Shown piece after piece: positions 1 to 12,658 of a stretch of DNA of 64,000 nt. The position numbers and the translations under genes were made by a program. How positions within the stretch are numbered: position 1 is the stretch's first letter; each line of letters starts with the position of its first letter. This DNA comes from Thamnidium elegans (Eukaryota > Mucoromycota > Mucoromycetes > Mucorales > Mucoraceae), in the NCBI GenBank assembly GCA_025201345.1, contig JAIXMG010000013.1, positions 620,001 through 684,000 on the forward strand, read 5' to 3'. The notes under the pieces were generated by a model. It saw only the letters and a program-made list of their open reading frames with translations, searched no databases and was not told where the DNA came from.

Positions 1-68
1 CCAACGCCATAAGCACGTAAAACTGTTTTTAAGGCGGGAATTAACTCGGGTGGTAATAAAGTTGACAT
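1..68 (-). CDS. 5' end of an unidentified gene (truncated by window edge)
   Basis: An ATG at 68-66 opens a frame that stays open to the window edge. It encodes about 22 residues beginning MSTLLPPELIPALKTVLRAY. The poly-A/T run at 79-101 lies just upstream and fits a 5' leader. Too little is present to name the product. The real gene would run off the left edge. It and the ABC gene at 251-1185 are both on the minus strand, so this one lies downstream of it in the same orientation. Confidence 0.35.
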   Translation of the reverse strand, partial: MSTLLPPELIPALKTVLRAYGV

Positions 69-250
69 TGGGCCCACAAAAAAAAAAAAAAAAAAAAAAA
101 AGTTTAATGAAAGAAAGATGAGAAGAAAAAAAAAAGAGAGTCAGAATACAGTGTTCGTGTGTAATTAAGCAAAGTATATGTGTGTGTCTGTTATGTTTGT
201 GTGGGGGGGAGGTAGGAGAATCAATATTAGGATTGGCATATGAAAATTAG

Positions 251-1185
251 TTATTTCCAGTAGTTGTAATACTTGTCACCGTTCTTTTTCATATTTTCAG
301 ACATCTCATCCCATTTTGAGTGGGGGAGACCAGTAACAGGGTCTATTCTTTTAATATTTCTTAATCTATCTCTATCTTCTCTTAACCATTGAATACAAAG
401 TGTAGTTAAAGGTGAATCTAGTCTCTTTTCTTGCTGATGTTTGATCTTTATCTTTTCAAACTCTTCAAAATTTTTCATTTCATTCATTGACAGGCATTTT
501 CCGTCTGCAACGTGAGCCACATGGGTAGCAAAATCACCTAAGCCGTCAAAAATGTGTGTAGCATAAACAATTGTACAACCTCTTTCTTCTGTTTCTATCT
601 TTAAAAAGTTTAAAAAGTCTGCTCTTGCCAACACGTCGAGATCAACGGTCACTTCGTCCAATAATAAGAGTTCCCAAGGATGTAATAACCCCATTACAAG
701 CTGAACTCGACGACGTTGCCCATCTGAGATTTGATGCATACGCCAATTGACATCAACATCGAGTACATTTAAAAGTAACTCGGTACGTTCTGGCCAACGA
801 TGACTACCCATGCTTTTCAATAAGTAAGTAACTGGTAAATCAGACTTGACAACGGCATTGTTGGCCCATTCAGTACCCAAATAAGTAATTCCCTATGGAA
901 AGGTATATTTAAATACATACATATATTTATAATAAATTATCCTATTACCATTGGACCATCAATAAAGGCATCTTGACCTAATACTTTTATCTCTCCTGGT
1001 ACCATACGTTTACCGGCTAAAATACGTAACAAAGTTGTCTTTCCTGCACCATTAGCACCTACTAAAATACAACGATTACCAGCATTCAATTGCAAGTCCA
1101 AGTGGTCAATAATAGGAGGACCACCGTAAGTAAAAAAGAGATCTTTTACATCAACTGAGTGTTCGTATGGTTTATCAAATGACAT
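251..1185 (-). CDS. CAF16: CAF16-like soluble ABC ATPase (CCR4-NOT associated)
   Basis: Two exons, 1185-949 and 892-251, with a 56-nt phase-0 intron (893-948), give 292 aa. This is the length typical of the Caf16 family. The protein is a single ABC nucleotide-binding domain with no membrane segment. The Walker A is GANGAGKTT near residue 43. The signature is the family-like variant SDGQRRR, Walker B is LLLLDE, and the switch histidine is in YATHIFDG. The YLGTEWA segment just after the intron and the C-terminal NYWK tail are typical of Caf16/ABCI-type proteins. In yeast Caf16 associates with the CCR4-NOT transcription and mRNA-decay complex, and the same role is inferred here. The gene is divergent from the acyltransferase at 1428, sharing a 242-bp upstream region rich in T runs. 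Confidence 0.9.
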
Positions 1186-1427
1186 ATTTATTACTTTGTA
1201 AAAAAAAGAGAAAGGTAATTTATTTTTTTAGGAAATTAAAAACTGACACCTTTTTTTTGTAAATTTTAAGACTTGTTTTTAACTCGGCGCTCATTTCGTG
1301 TGCATTAATGTGTACCTCCTTATTTCGTCATCTCCCTTTTTTTTTATAAGCTAGTTTCGGTTTTTTTTTTTTTTTTTTTTTTTTTTTCCTTTTTGTTTTT
1401 ATTCTTTTTCTTATTTAGACATTTCAA

Positions 1428-3064
1428 ATGACTACTTCTATGCCGTCTATTACAAGGACAGCAACGGCTCCTGTATTACCTAGTAAACAGCAAATTACGG
1501 AGAAACAACAGTTTAAACTAGCCAAGCAAAGGCCTCTCTACTTTCGAGCAAGACTGACACAATTTGATTTATCTAATCCAGACAGGTCGAATGATACGTT
1601 TAGAGGGTTCTATACGTTATTTTGGATAGCTATGGGGTTTTATGTTATTCAAGCAGTGGTCCGATGTTATGAACAAGAAGGTATTTTACTCTCTTTAGGG
1701 TTCTTTCGTTTATTATCAAAGGATGGTGTTGCGCTTTTAATATCTGATTTAACAATGGTATCCATGACTTTATTCAGTGTCTTGTTCTCCAATTTATTTA
1801 TATGGGGTGTTTTACCTTATGAAACGGTTGGATTTGTAGTACAACATACGTGTCAAGCCTTGTTTTTGTTTGTAAATATATACTGGACATTCTGGAGGTA
1901 AGTAAACAATGGTTTGTTTTTATGTATGCATATTTAAATTTGTGAGTAAATAGGAATTGGCCTTGGGTGCAGTCTGGATTTTTTACACTTCATACAATTG
2001 TGATGATGATGAAGATGCATTCGTATACTGCGTTAAATGGTGACTTATCTCTCAAATTGAAACGATTGCGTCAACTTAAGCAAAATGTACCTGTATTGGT
2101 TTCAACAAATAAGAAAAATGAAAAGGATGCAGAAATTGAACACGTAGAAGCAGAAATGAAGTTTTTAGAAGAGGAATTAGTTCATGGTAATACGCGCTTT
2201 CCTGATAACGTTACGATCATGAACTTTTTAGATTATTTACTTGTACCGAGTCTGGTATATTGGATGGAATACCCGAGAACAGAAAAGTAAGGGGGGTGTT
2301 ATTATTATTATTATTTTTTTTAACTTTATTTACTTATTTACTTTGACGGTGTTGTAGAATTCGAGTTTGGTACATGTTAGAAAAGACGACTGCAACACTT
2401 GGTTCATTCCTGATGTTATATGTGACAACGGAACGTTATATTTTACCGAAATTATATGACCCTAATATGTCTGAACCACGTGTTATTCTTGAATTATTGT
2501 TCCCGTTCATGCTTAATTACCTGTTTATCTTTTATATTATTTTTGAATGTATTTTAAACGCATTTGCCGAACTTAGCAGGTAAGAGATTAATTATAGCTA
2601 TTTAAAAAACCTATACTTATCTTTTTTTTTTTAGATTTGCGGACCGTAACTTTTATGATGACTGGTGGAACAGCGTAACGTATGATGAATTTGCTCGTAA
2701 ATGGAATAAACCAGTTCATCATTGGTTACTTCGTCATGTATATACACAATCTATTGAATCTTATAAGATGACAAAGACAAATGCAACATTCGTTACATTT
2801 TTACTTTCTTCCTTGTTTCATGAGCTGGTATTGGTGATTGTTACTCAAAAAATTCGATTATACATGTTTGTTATTCAAATGCTGCAATTACCAATGATTG
2901 TGTTGGGCAGATTGCCTATTTTTAGAAATAGATTTTGGTTAGGTAATGGATTCTTTTGGTTATGTATGTTGTTTGGTCCACCTTTCTTGGGCATCCTGTA
3001 TTGTCGTGAAGCTTTTTGGTCCAGTTGGGCTAGTCATCCTTTACCTATGCCCGCCAATGTATAG
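1428..3064 (+). CDS. Sterol/diacylglycerol O-acyltransferase (MBOAT, ARE/SOAT-DGAT1 family)
   Basis: Exons 1428-1897, 1954-2286, 2358-2579 and 2635-3064 give 484 aa. It is a multi-pass ER membrane enzyme that esterifies sterol or diacylglycerol with acyl-CoA for lipid droplets. Family hallmarks seen are FYDDWWN at the start of exon 4, and SSLFHEL, which carries the conserved membrane histidine of MBOATs. About eight hydrophobic segments are visible. The N-terminal 50 residues are hydrophilic and cytosolic-looking. A short charged region (residues about 195-230) separates the first and second halves. The C-terminus LYCREAFW resembles the SOAT ending. An alternative 67-nt intron (2998-3064) would replace this tail (see findings). 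Sterol versus DAG preference cannot be told from sequence by eye. Confidence 0.88.
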
Positions 3065-3356
3065 GGTTAACCGAACATTATATTACCAAGATTTTTATTT
3101 GGGTTTTTTAGAAGCACACCCTATATTAATAAAAGAAAGTGACAAGTATATGCAGACTTACATGTTATAATAGGGTCTTCAAAATGAACAAAAGATCCCT
3201 TTTGATACATCTAAAAAAAAAAAAAGTACCTGTGTAATGCAGTCCTTTCAAAGTATGTGGGTTGCGGGGAAATCCTTTTTTTTTTTATGTATGCAGTGGA
3301 GTTACAATTACATCTTTCTTCCTTTTTTTTTCTTCTTTACATTTACTTTAAACAAA

Positions 3357-4398
3357 ATGAGAAGAAGAGCTGTCGGATATGCTAATATGCAAAATAAAGA
3401 TCGTGCTGGCGTATGCTTTATATATTTCTTATTACAGTAAACAAGTACCTTATCTTCCCCCCTTTTATTTTTGTAGAGAGAGTTTAAGCAGATTGGTGAT
3501 TCGATTGCTGCAAAGGAAATTGAACAGGTAAAGAAAGAAAATAGGTTATAACAAGTACTATATCTTTTAACATGGCTGGTGTAGCTTCAACTTCAAATGG
3601 AGAGCTTTAAAACCAATCTACAAGAGTTTGCATTGAAGCATCGAAAAGATATTCGAAAGGATCCTACGTTTCGAGCTCATTTTCAACGCATGTGTACAAA
3701 TATTGGTGTTGACCCTTTAGCTTGTAAAGTGTAAAAAAAAAACTTTGAAACTTGAGATAGAAGTATATCTAATTTTTTTTTTCTTTTAGCGAATAAGGGT
3801 TTTTGGGCAGATTTATTGGGTGTGGGTGATTTTTATTACGAGTTGGGTATTCAAATCATCGAAGCTTGTATTATTAGTCGAACCAATGATGGCGGATTAA
3901 CAGAACTTGGAGATATTATGAAAAGAGTGGAGGTTATGAGGGGGAAAAAAACTAAACAATCGCAGATTTCGGAAGATGATATGATAAGAGCTATTAAAAC
4001 GTTGAAACCACTTAATGGTGGATATGAAGTGTTACAGATTGGAGATCGAAAGCTGGTAAGATCTGTGCCGAAAGAATTAGATAAAGATCAATCAGCACTA
4101 TTATTATTAGCTCAGGTACTTTTTATATATATACTTGATATAAAGTATGTACTCTAAATATATATATATATATTTGATAGAAAACTGGCTATGTAAATCA
4201 TGACATGATTAAAAATGATTTGGGCTGGAGCACAGAAAGGATCAAGACAGCCACAGTAAGTGAACCCTAAATATGGGAAATATGTATTGCCATAGTAACT
4301 AAAAGAAATTATCTTAGCAACATTTATTACAAGATGGTATCGCCTGGTTAGATAAATTTGGAGATTTAGAATCATATTGGATACCCAGTTACTTTTAA
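3357..4398 (+). CDS. SNF8: ESCRT-II subunit SNF8/VPS22
   Basis: Six exons (3357-3410, 3477-3527, 3585-3723, 3790-4115, 4181-4255, 4318-4398) give 241 aa. The protein matches the EAP30/Vps22 layout. It starts with the basic N-terminus MRRRAVG, followed by a short helix that packs in the ESCRT-II core, then LLGVGDFYYELGIQIIE, and tandem winged-helix domains ending IAWLDKFGDLESYWIPSYF. ESCRT-II sorts ubiquitinated cargo into multivesicular bodies on endosomes. The start at 3357 was chosen because it gives the conserved N-terminus. The upstream ATG at 3237 lies in a frame that crosses T runs and is not needed. The 186-bp gap from the acyltransferase is short. Confidence 0.93.
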
Positions 4399-4555
4399 TG
4401 GGTAACGAATAATAATAAAAAATGATTCTAATGTGTACTTTATTTTGAACTTGTATATGTATAAATTTGAATGTTATATATGCGAAAATGTACAACCGTA
4501 TTTAAAAAAAGAAGGTTTTCTTTTTAAAAAAAAAAAGAGGGGGAGAGGGGGTATA

Positions 4556-6124
4556 TTATTTCAAATGGCCAACCAAAATAAGAGCTAAAAAGACGACCAA
4601 GGTACAAACTGGAATACAAATGACTCCATAACTCCAGAATAATACATTCAACATTTCTTCTTCGAATGCGCCACTGACTTGAGTGATTTGCGATAGGTTA
4701 ATCGCGGTGGGAGTACAACCTACTACAATCATACTAACGACAAACATGGGATCACTGGCTAATTCGGACCAGTTTTGACCAAACTGGGCAAATAAAAACA
4801 CAATAGGAATTACACAGAGAGGGGTCAGGAACATACGAATGAAAATAGAGAGGGTAACTGGTTTTTTACTCTTTTGTGTCGTGTTGGTTTGTTGTGTGTC
4901 TCGGATACTTTTTAATTGGGCCCCAAGACAAACTAATACGATCGGAACTGATGCTTTTCCACATGATTCGATTGCCTTAGTTATAGATGCATAAAAAAAT
5001 GAATCTTCATCGTACATGAGGTGCTTTAATGGTGGAAATAGACCAACGAATAAAGCTAATAGTGCGGCATAAAGAGGTGGTGACATGTATGTATTAATAG
5101 TAACAATAATATTTATGAATCGACCGTGCTCTTTTTTTTCTTTATCGTCTTGAGGGAAGGATGTTAATAATGCTGTAGTATCGTCTCCGTCTGATACAGA
5201 ACGTTTAAATGAGTCCTCGTTGGTGTTATAATCTACTTCTGAAACAGTTGCAGAAGAAGATCTACGACTTGTGTCATTATTATTTCTATTTGAGCCGTAA
5301 TCAGTAACTGGAAAAGTGGGTGAATAATCATCAATTGCTATTGTGTCATCATCATCTTCTGTTCTTTTTTGTAATAAATTATAACCGTAAGACCATCTTA
5401 ATATGTTACAAAAGAGCCCGAAAAATAAGGTATAAGAAATGCCACTATAAAATACAAGTAAGATATATGTATATATTAGGGAGTAAAATTAAGGGTTAAT
5501 AATAGTTGCAAAAAAAAAAAAAAGAGAGAGATAAACAAATAAGGGGGGTATTATTTACCGAGCAGACACCATTTCTTGAGTATCATCTGAATTCCAATAA
5601 AGCGTTTTACCTGCTTCAGATACAGCTAAACTAGATATAATAGCAACAGGTAAAGAATTTGCATTACTGAACATAACGCAGGCCAATACAAATCGTTTAT
5701 AATATCTATCAATGCCGAACATGGGGATGACAGTGTGACACAAAATCCATGAAATAGCTGTAAAAACAATATAGAATGCTGGAATAGGCCAAAATGCCAA
5801 TAATCTTTCATATGAGATTACAGACGCAATATTTGAAAATAGTAAACAGGGTGTAAAAAAGACGAGATTTAGCTTGGATAACCACTACAAATGCAACGTA
5901 ATTAATATATTAAATATTGGTTTGTTTATACACATATTTATTCATACTTTTTGTTTATCGTTATCAATATACCCTTTCATTGATAAGATGACACCAAGAA
6001 ATACAATTGCCATAACTTGCATGATTGCCTAAAAAGATACATATGTTACTTTTATGGAATTATTGTAACCAACGTTTTTTTTTTTTTTTTTTACCTGAAC
6101 GGCTGATATAATTAACTCCAACAT
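4556..6124 (-). CDS. PIN-like / auxin efflux carrier family membrane transporter
   Basis: Four exons (6124-6095, 6028-5948, 5884-5559, 5444-4556) give 441 aa. The first exon holds only 10 codons (MLELIISAVQ). The protein has the mem_trans (PF03547-type) plan: a five-helix N-terminal bundle with LNLVFFTPCLLFSNIA, a hydrophilic loop (about residues 170-245) rich in Asp, Ser and Thr, and a five-helix C-terminal bundle with PLKHLMYDEDSFFYASI and VSMIVVGCTPTAINLSQITQ. The paired bundles and the TPTAINL stretch are typical of PILS-type carriers of the ER or vacuole. Substrate is unknown; fungal members are uncharacterised. It is convergent with SNF8 (157 bp between stop codons). Confidence 0.87.
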
Positions 6125-8543
6125 ATTTTGTTATTTATAAATGGGTATGGTGTATTTATATATATTTGCGTTTTTTTTTCAAGCGATAATGAAAATAAAA
6201 AAAAATAAAAATATGTTCAAAAGAGAAAAGAGCAGTGTAATTAAAAGGGGAAAAAAAAGAAAAAAAAAACTAACAAATTATATAGTGAATCAGATTGTGT
6301 TTTCTGACCATTAAATGATGCAATAAGTATCTTATTCGCAGCTGATGAGTGTACTCTCCGATTTTTGATTTTATATACATTTTAAACACTTAAAACAATG
6401 TACTGAATGATCTGGTCACTGGTTTATATTTACATGACATTAAAGTATAATAATGTTCGTTAATATATATATATATATATTATTATTATTATATAGTAAT
6501 ATTATTATTTTATACAATCCCCCTTTATTATGTATATAGTACGCAGTATAGGGCGATGTATTTATCTACCCGGTCGTACGAAAAGTCAATGTGAGAAACT
6601 TATGACTAAGGTGTAGGATAAAATCGTCCGTGTCCGTCATCTTTTGCTTAATAAGACATTCTGTTTTTTTTTTAAAAAAAAAAATAACGATCTTCAAAAG
6701 GGGTGATATCGTGGCGTCATTTTTACCCATAATAACTTAAAAGTGAAGCTCCCATATATAAGAATTTCGTTTGAGATTTTTGTGTGTGTACCTCCGAGTT
6801 ATGTTTCCCCCCTCGCTATTATTTCCTTAAAACGCAAGGTGTACGACTTGAACTTTCTTTTTCCCAAAGATATAATAACCTTGATCTGGATATTTGTTTT
6901 TTTTTTATCTATTGCAAATTTATAACGTAATTATTGCATAATTATTCTGCTATAAAATTGGGTTTAAGCCATTAGCTAGTGTTTTTACTTTTTTTAAAAA
7001 AAAAAATCTATAACTGAATATGGTTACCTCCTTAAAATAAGAAAAACTTCCTCGGTAAAAGCTTTATCGTAACTTTCTCTCCCCGAAAAAAAAATGAATC
7101 GATTGGGAGAAGAAATTCAGTATCGTATCGCGTCATGATACAGGTACGACATATAGTTGTATCGACTTGAACATATTTTCTATATTTGGAACTTGGATAC
7201 TATTAGACTTTGTAAAGTTTTTTTTTATGCGCGACGAAGATCCCATTTTTTTTTTAGAAAGTATTTATCGTTATGTCGATCTGTCAGTAAATCATCATAT
7301 ACATAATAAAGAGTATTGGAGCTAGAACGACCGGATTCTTTTGAAACATTACCATTAAGGACTAGAACGTTCCTCTCCCTCTTATCCTTAGTGTAAGGAT
7401 GATGAATAAAGACAATCATCACGCTAAGAAAAAAATATTATTATTTCAATCTATTAAAAGCACTTGATAACTATTAAAAAGACTCTTTAGTATGTAAAAT
7501 ACAGAAAGTCAACGATTTCTAATGTTACAGAAAAAAAATGTCGGATACCATTCTGTCCTACACATTTATTCATTCCATCATTTTTTCTTTTCTTTCTTCA
7601 AATTAATTATTATAACTTGTATGATGCTCCCTTTAATTTTATTTTAAGAAAATAGAACTTTAGCTACTCCCTAATCGTGTATATTCTGGATAGATTACCT
7701 ATTTTTCAAATGAAAATGTATTTAATAAGTAACACCAAAAGTGACAAAGTAACACTTTTTTTTTTAAAAAAAAGAGATAATTAAACGACCGATATTTGTT
7801 TTATGCTTTGACTCCAAATAAGCAACTATTTTTTTATTACGATCTATCCTAAGTTTATTTTTCTTCTTTCAATTAAACGGATATTAATAACACGTAAAAA
7901 AAACACGCGTTCGATCTGGATTAATATTGCCTAATACAAGTCAAGGTTGTTAGTTGGAAAAGGGGTATGTACTATACTTCTGTCTCGAACTCCCAGAAAA
8001 AATAGCTGTTATTCTAAATATATCTCCATAATTAATAATTAAATAAAAATACGATGTAGAATATTTGATTATTAGTTAGATCAATAATATGGCAGTGGTA
8101 AAAAGAAATAGACATTATTTAAAAAATATAATAAATTTAACTGTATTGGTAAGGCGAATCGGCACTCTTTTCACCTGTTACAGAATTATATCAAGTGTCA
8201 TCGTTTATCTCAACTCAGCCAAACATTTCTTTTGATGCCAATCCTCTTTTCGAACAATCGACGCTTAGCATCATAGAATAATCGCGAGGGTATGGTAGAC
8301 TTTGTTCTATCACCTAATAATATCATGTCGATAGCACTGTTATTATAACTGGTGTCGGTTGTAGTATCATCGTTTAATGACGGGTTTTATCTACTCATTA
8401 TACACGCTAGTTAATCATTCTTAGATGGGAAACACATCTTTTATAATTCAAAATAGTATAATTGTATCAAATAAGAGAGGTCTGATGCTTATATATTATA
8501 AAGTTAATTGAAAACAAAGACAACGACTTTTATTTTCACTATG
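6125..8543. other. Intergenic region, 2.4 kb, no gene recognised
   Basis: AT-rich with many homopolymer runs, including T(n)A(n) palindromes near 6665, 6993 and 7755, and AT microsatellite around 6466-6500. The short open frames (60-65 codons near 6743 and 7225) show no recognisable motif, composition or splice context. A segment at about 7724-7830 resembles, in a degenerate way, the region just upstream of the FIST gene (about 12536-12600). That may mark an old duplication. Confidence 0.6.
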
Positions 8544-11500
8544 TCAAAAGCGAGCCAAACTCATTGGTTCAGCAAACACAATCGAATTTGATATCCCCCT
8601 ACCACTACGTTTTGCTTCCAAAGAAATGACGGACAAATATCCTTTGTAAACTGAAGAGATCATGAAAGGAATATGGTGATTTCGTTGAAAATAAATATTA
8701 AGAATATCAGAACCCTCGATCCTTTCTGACATGTCTTCCATTTGGGCTATTTCATCGAACCTTAAAGTTTCCATCTTTTTTATCTTAAAATATGCTAGTA
8801 AATATAAAATATATAAGATACAAAGTAATGTTTTCGTAATACTACTTACATATATTAAAACGAAATATTTTAATCGATTCTCTCAAATACAAATAAAATA
8901 CTCGGTTGGTTCGACTGTTGTGTATTTTATTGCCCTTTTTAAAAAGGAGAACCACTGTTTTGCTGTCAACAAAAATGAAGTTTGAATCTAGTATCTTGTT
9001 TTTTAAATGAAAACAAGTATAAGTGTATGGTATTTCCAAGCTAAACCCGTAATTGTCGCTATGCACATGATATAAAATACCCACTTTAAACGCTTTATAC
9101 GAAAATGGTTTTTGCCGAAGAACGGGCTGGAACAGTAGATTTGATAATTTTGGTATAGTATAATGAGCTAATATGTCGATTCTTTGTTCATACAAAAAGT
9201 CGTCGGTTTCATCCTTTAGTATTTTTATAAGGACTTCCTGGAAATATGGATTATAATTGAAGCGTATCAGGTGAAATATATATTGTGTATCTGTATAGTT
9301 TCCGAATAATTGCTTATTTATCAAGGAGGTAGATACAAGAGAGATAATGTCCTGTAGAACTGGTCTAAACGAAATCTCTATAATATCATGTGCCGCTAAA
9401 CAGATTCCACAGTTACATGAAGTACTTAGACACAGGGTGACTGTGTCTATTTTTTGTGTGGTCAAACTTTTGTTGAGGATCTATACAAAGTATAAATTAA
9501 CAACTTAGATACGTATAGAATGACTATTGTCGACACTATTTTGGATTAGCTACTTACGTTTTTAGAAATATACTCTTTAAGATTGCTCGTAAATTCCACT
9601 TGGTTTTCTAAGGTAAATATGTCTAGTGGCTCGTTATCTTTACGTCTTTTATGTTTGTCGCATAGTTGAATTAGACTACTATCTTCTGTAATGTTGCTCC
9701 ACATGTTGAAAGTCAAAGAATCATATATATTTTGAGTTGGGATTATTTCTTCTTGGATAATAATTGCTTCCTGATCTTCATTATTCGAATCGAACTCAGT
9801 TACTACTTGATTCAGTGTTAAATGTACGTAGTCTTCAAATAATTGTGCCCCCAGAAAGAAAGATTTAAGTGGCAGTTGTAGCTTGAGAGATTGTATAATT
9901 ACAGGTAAGAGCCCTTCTCTTTGGGTATCAATTCTGAGTTTTTTAGAATAATCATCTTTTTTTACCAGGTTACTTGTATATATCATATCTGTTAGGTCAT
10001 CTTCAGTGACAGGTAACTTCTTCAGCAACGTGCTTTCTATATTAATGGCATATCCAATTTTTATATTGTCATTAATTCCTGTAGTTGTTGGTAGCTTTCT
10101 TGCTACAATACCATTTATATAAGTCATATAAATCAGCATAAACGCCTTTATGTATACTTGCTGTTGTGTTGATACCAATAAACCTCTATTATGACTCTTT
10201 ACGTTCAGTATATTCTCTATTTCAACCATCACATCCTTATTTAATAAGTTAGGTTTAGTATTAAAGTGAAAGCTAGAACCATTCGTTGAATACTCCTCTA
10301 CAAACTTGATAAACCTAAGAAGAATGTTAATTTTTTTTATTGTAGTCTATAGATATACTATACATATTAATAGCTTTACGATTTTTTGACATTTAATATT
10401 GTTACGTCTGAAAAGCTAAAGAATGACCCCAGAGAGCGCAAGCTAGTGTTGCCTTAGTATAGATATCTCCGTAATGCTTAATTCGTAACTTACTGGCCGT
10501 CAGGTACAAAATCGTCGTGGTTCCAAATTTCTTTTATTAAACCATTTTCATCTAAAAGTAAAAATGATAACACTATTGACTTGAGAGAAATTTCTAGTTG
10601 AAAAAAAAAAATTAGTACTGGAATCATAAAGCATATAGTTTGCTATACCTATATTCATAATAGCATCAGGTTTTGAATCTAGGAATATCGAAGAGGAGGT
10701 TGCCGAATGTTCTGCTGGCAATATACGTGGTTTACTGTGTAAGTCAGAATTCTGAATTGCGTCAAACGTGTATCGTTCAACTCCTGCCATTAGACCGCTT
10801 AGTTCAATTTCTTTCATCCAAAGGTCTTTAGGTATGATATAGTTGGAGCCAAAAGAAATTCTATTATACTCGAACATAAATCTAGACCAATTTACTAGAT
10901 CTCTGGAAAATCTAGTTTCGTTGCTATATGAATCGGTAAACTTCAAAATGGAGTACTCTTTTACAAGGTTGTTTGTAAGTAGATCTCTCAAGCTATTAGG
11001 CAGATGTTTACTCATTTCAGCACATATATCAGAAATCCGAATAGTTTCGAGAAGTACCTTCAGGTGCTCATCTAATCCCTGTATCCTTTCGCTAATAACA
11101 AAAGTTTTCGTTAAGCAAGAAGCTTCGCGTCCATCTTTCTATTATGAGAAGCCTTTAGCTGGCGTCGTCTAATTAATCTCATATGATGTTACTAACCATA
11201 TTATTAAAAGCATTACAGTCTAAGCATCCCATAATATCTCTAATAGTGGAGTCCTCAGCATCGAAAGAGAACCGGGTCTTCATCAGCTCTCTTATACTAT
11301 TCTTGACATCATCGGAAGTAATAGATAATGAATTTGAAGTCATAATTTTTGGAAACGCCACGGACCCAAAAAAGTTAAATAGAGGTTTTCCAACTGAGAT
11401 TACATACAACTTGATCAAAACTTGCTCATCTCCCGTGGCAACAATTCTACCTAAAACTGCATTCCTTCTTATAGTAAGACGGTAGTTGCCGTTAGGGTCT

Positions 11501-12043
11501 GTAAGGGCGTAATATACGGATTCAATATCAGAGCAAAACAAAAGTCTGTCTTGGTGATCATCCTCTGATATTAAGTTAGCTTGAACAAAGATAGGTCGAA
11601 TGCATACTTCTCTTACTTCCTCTTCCCATTCCGACGGAACAATAAATACGTAGTGAAGTGCATCATTGTCTTTAATTTTTTCTTTTGATTCTTTCATTAA
11701 TTCTTCTACGAATAAACGAATAAGGTCTGATACCGCTGTTAACAAGAATATATCTTCTTGATCCTTGCTATCTTTACTCTTTTTGAAGAGTTGGTATATT
11801 CTCTCTTCATACAAATTGATCTGTACTGTATCATTATTTCCAAGACCATCATATCCCCAACTTAAAACATTCGATTTTTGTTTATCATAAGTGAGAAGAG
11901 CACGTCTTCTACATTTTTATAAATTGTTAATCAGAATCATTATATCGTTGAGCACTATATACCTACCGTATCCACGAAACTTCGGCGTGGGTCTGTCTTG
12001 TTGAAGTAGGACAAAAAGATCCTTCAATAAAATTCTTTCTTAT
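8544..12043 (-). CDS. Hsp70/HSPA12-derived protein, paralog A; initiator ATG replaced by ATA (possible start-loss pseudogene)
   Basis: Eight exons: 12043-11967, 11908-11197, 11138-10649, 10593-10494, 10442-10380, 10314-9558, 9480-8850, 8794-8544. Summed length is 1027 codons with no frameshift or internal stop. The Hsp70-like core is visible in ALHYVFIVPSEWEEEV followed by DDHQDRLLFCSDIES, matching the VPA-W and DRL-SEPEAA region of HSPA12 proteins. The usual phosphate-2 motif DxGGGT is replaced by EISLKSI (residues 427-433). No DxGTT phosphate-1 loop is found at the N-terminus. Where paralog B has ATG, this copy has ATA at 12043-12041, in an otherwise alignable stretch. No in-frame ATG was seen upstream. 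Either an unseen start is used or the gene is recently silenced. Function unknown; ATP binding is doubtful. Confidence 0.7.
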
Positions 12044-12658
12044 AACTATATGACGATAATGGTTATTTTTTAAAATAGCATAAGAAACAAGTTTATTTTT
12101 GCAGTAAAAAAAAAAAGACTACTTACAAAAAATAGCAAAGTGTGTATGTCGATGAAGATCATATACCTCGTCCATACTATTATTTTTTTAAAAGATGTGA
12201 AACGAAGAAAAAGGGACATTATTTCGGGACTCCATAAACTTGTTTCATGTACGTTAGATCAAATGAATTTGTTTCGAAAAGCTGCTTTACAAAGAGAAAA
12301 AAAAACTAAAAAGGCAACGTAAAATTTAAAGCTGGTTTGTTTGTTACGTATTGATAGAATCTGTATTTTATACAGTGACAATTCCGAAGTTTGAGGTCGC
12401 TCGAATATTTAAAAGGTTCTTTTGCTTCGCCAAGATAAGCAGACATACCCGTATAAAAACACTACATACATGTACTTTACTGTAGCTATTCCTACCTACC
12501 ATTTTTTGTTTTAATTTTTCGTTACGCGTGTTGTTGATACTATAACGCCAAAAGTGATACAAAAATGACCGAGACTTGTTTTATGCATTAACTCCGATAT
12601 TTTTACTTACATTTACTTTTCCCAACCCCCAGGTTTTCCAGTTTTATTAGTTCACACC
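12044..12658. promoter_or_regulatory. Shared upstream region: paralog A (minus) and FIST gene (plus)
   Basis: This 615-bp gap lies between the divergent paralog A and FIST genes. The part at about 12120-12245 aligns with the region upstream of paralog B (about 23765-23880). Both contain TGAAGATCATA followed by ACCTC and CCATACT. Since the homology extends beyond the coding start in both paralogs, it is probably duplicated promoter sequence. The short frame at 12140-12322 has no recognisable features. Confidence 0.45.

Noticed and set aside
3237..3440. Upstream ATG frame before SNF8
   Set aside because: Reads through T runs and lacks similarity. The SNF8 N-terminus begins at 3357.
7225..7422. 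65-codon minus-strand frame
   Set aside because: Random-looking composition in a 2.4-kb empty region, no relative in the window.
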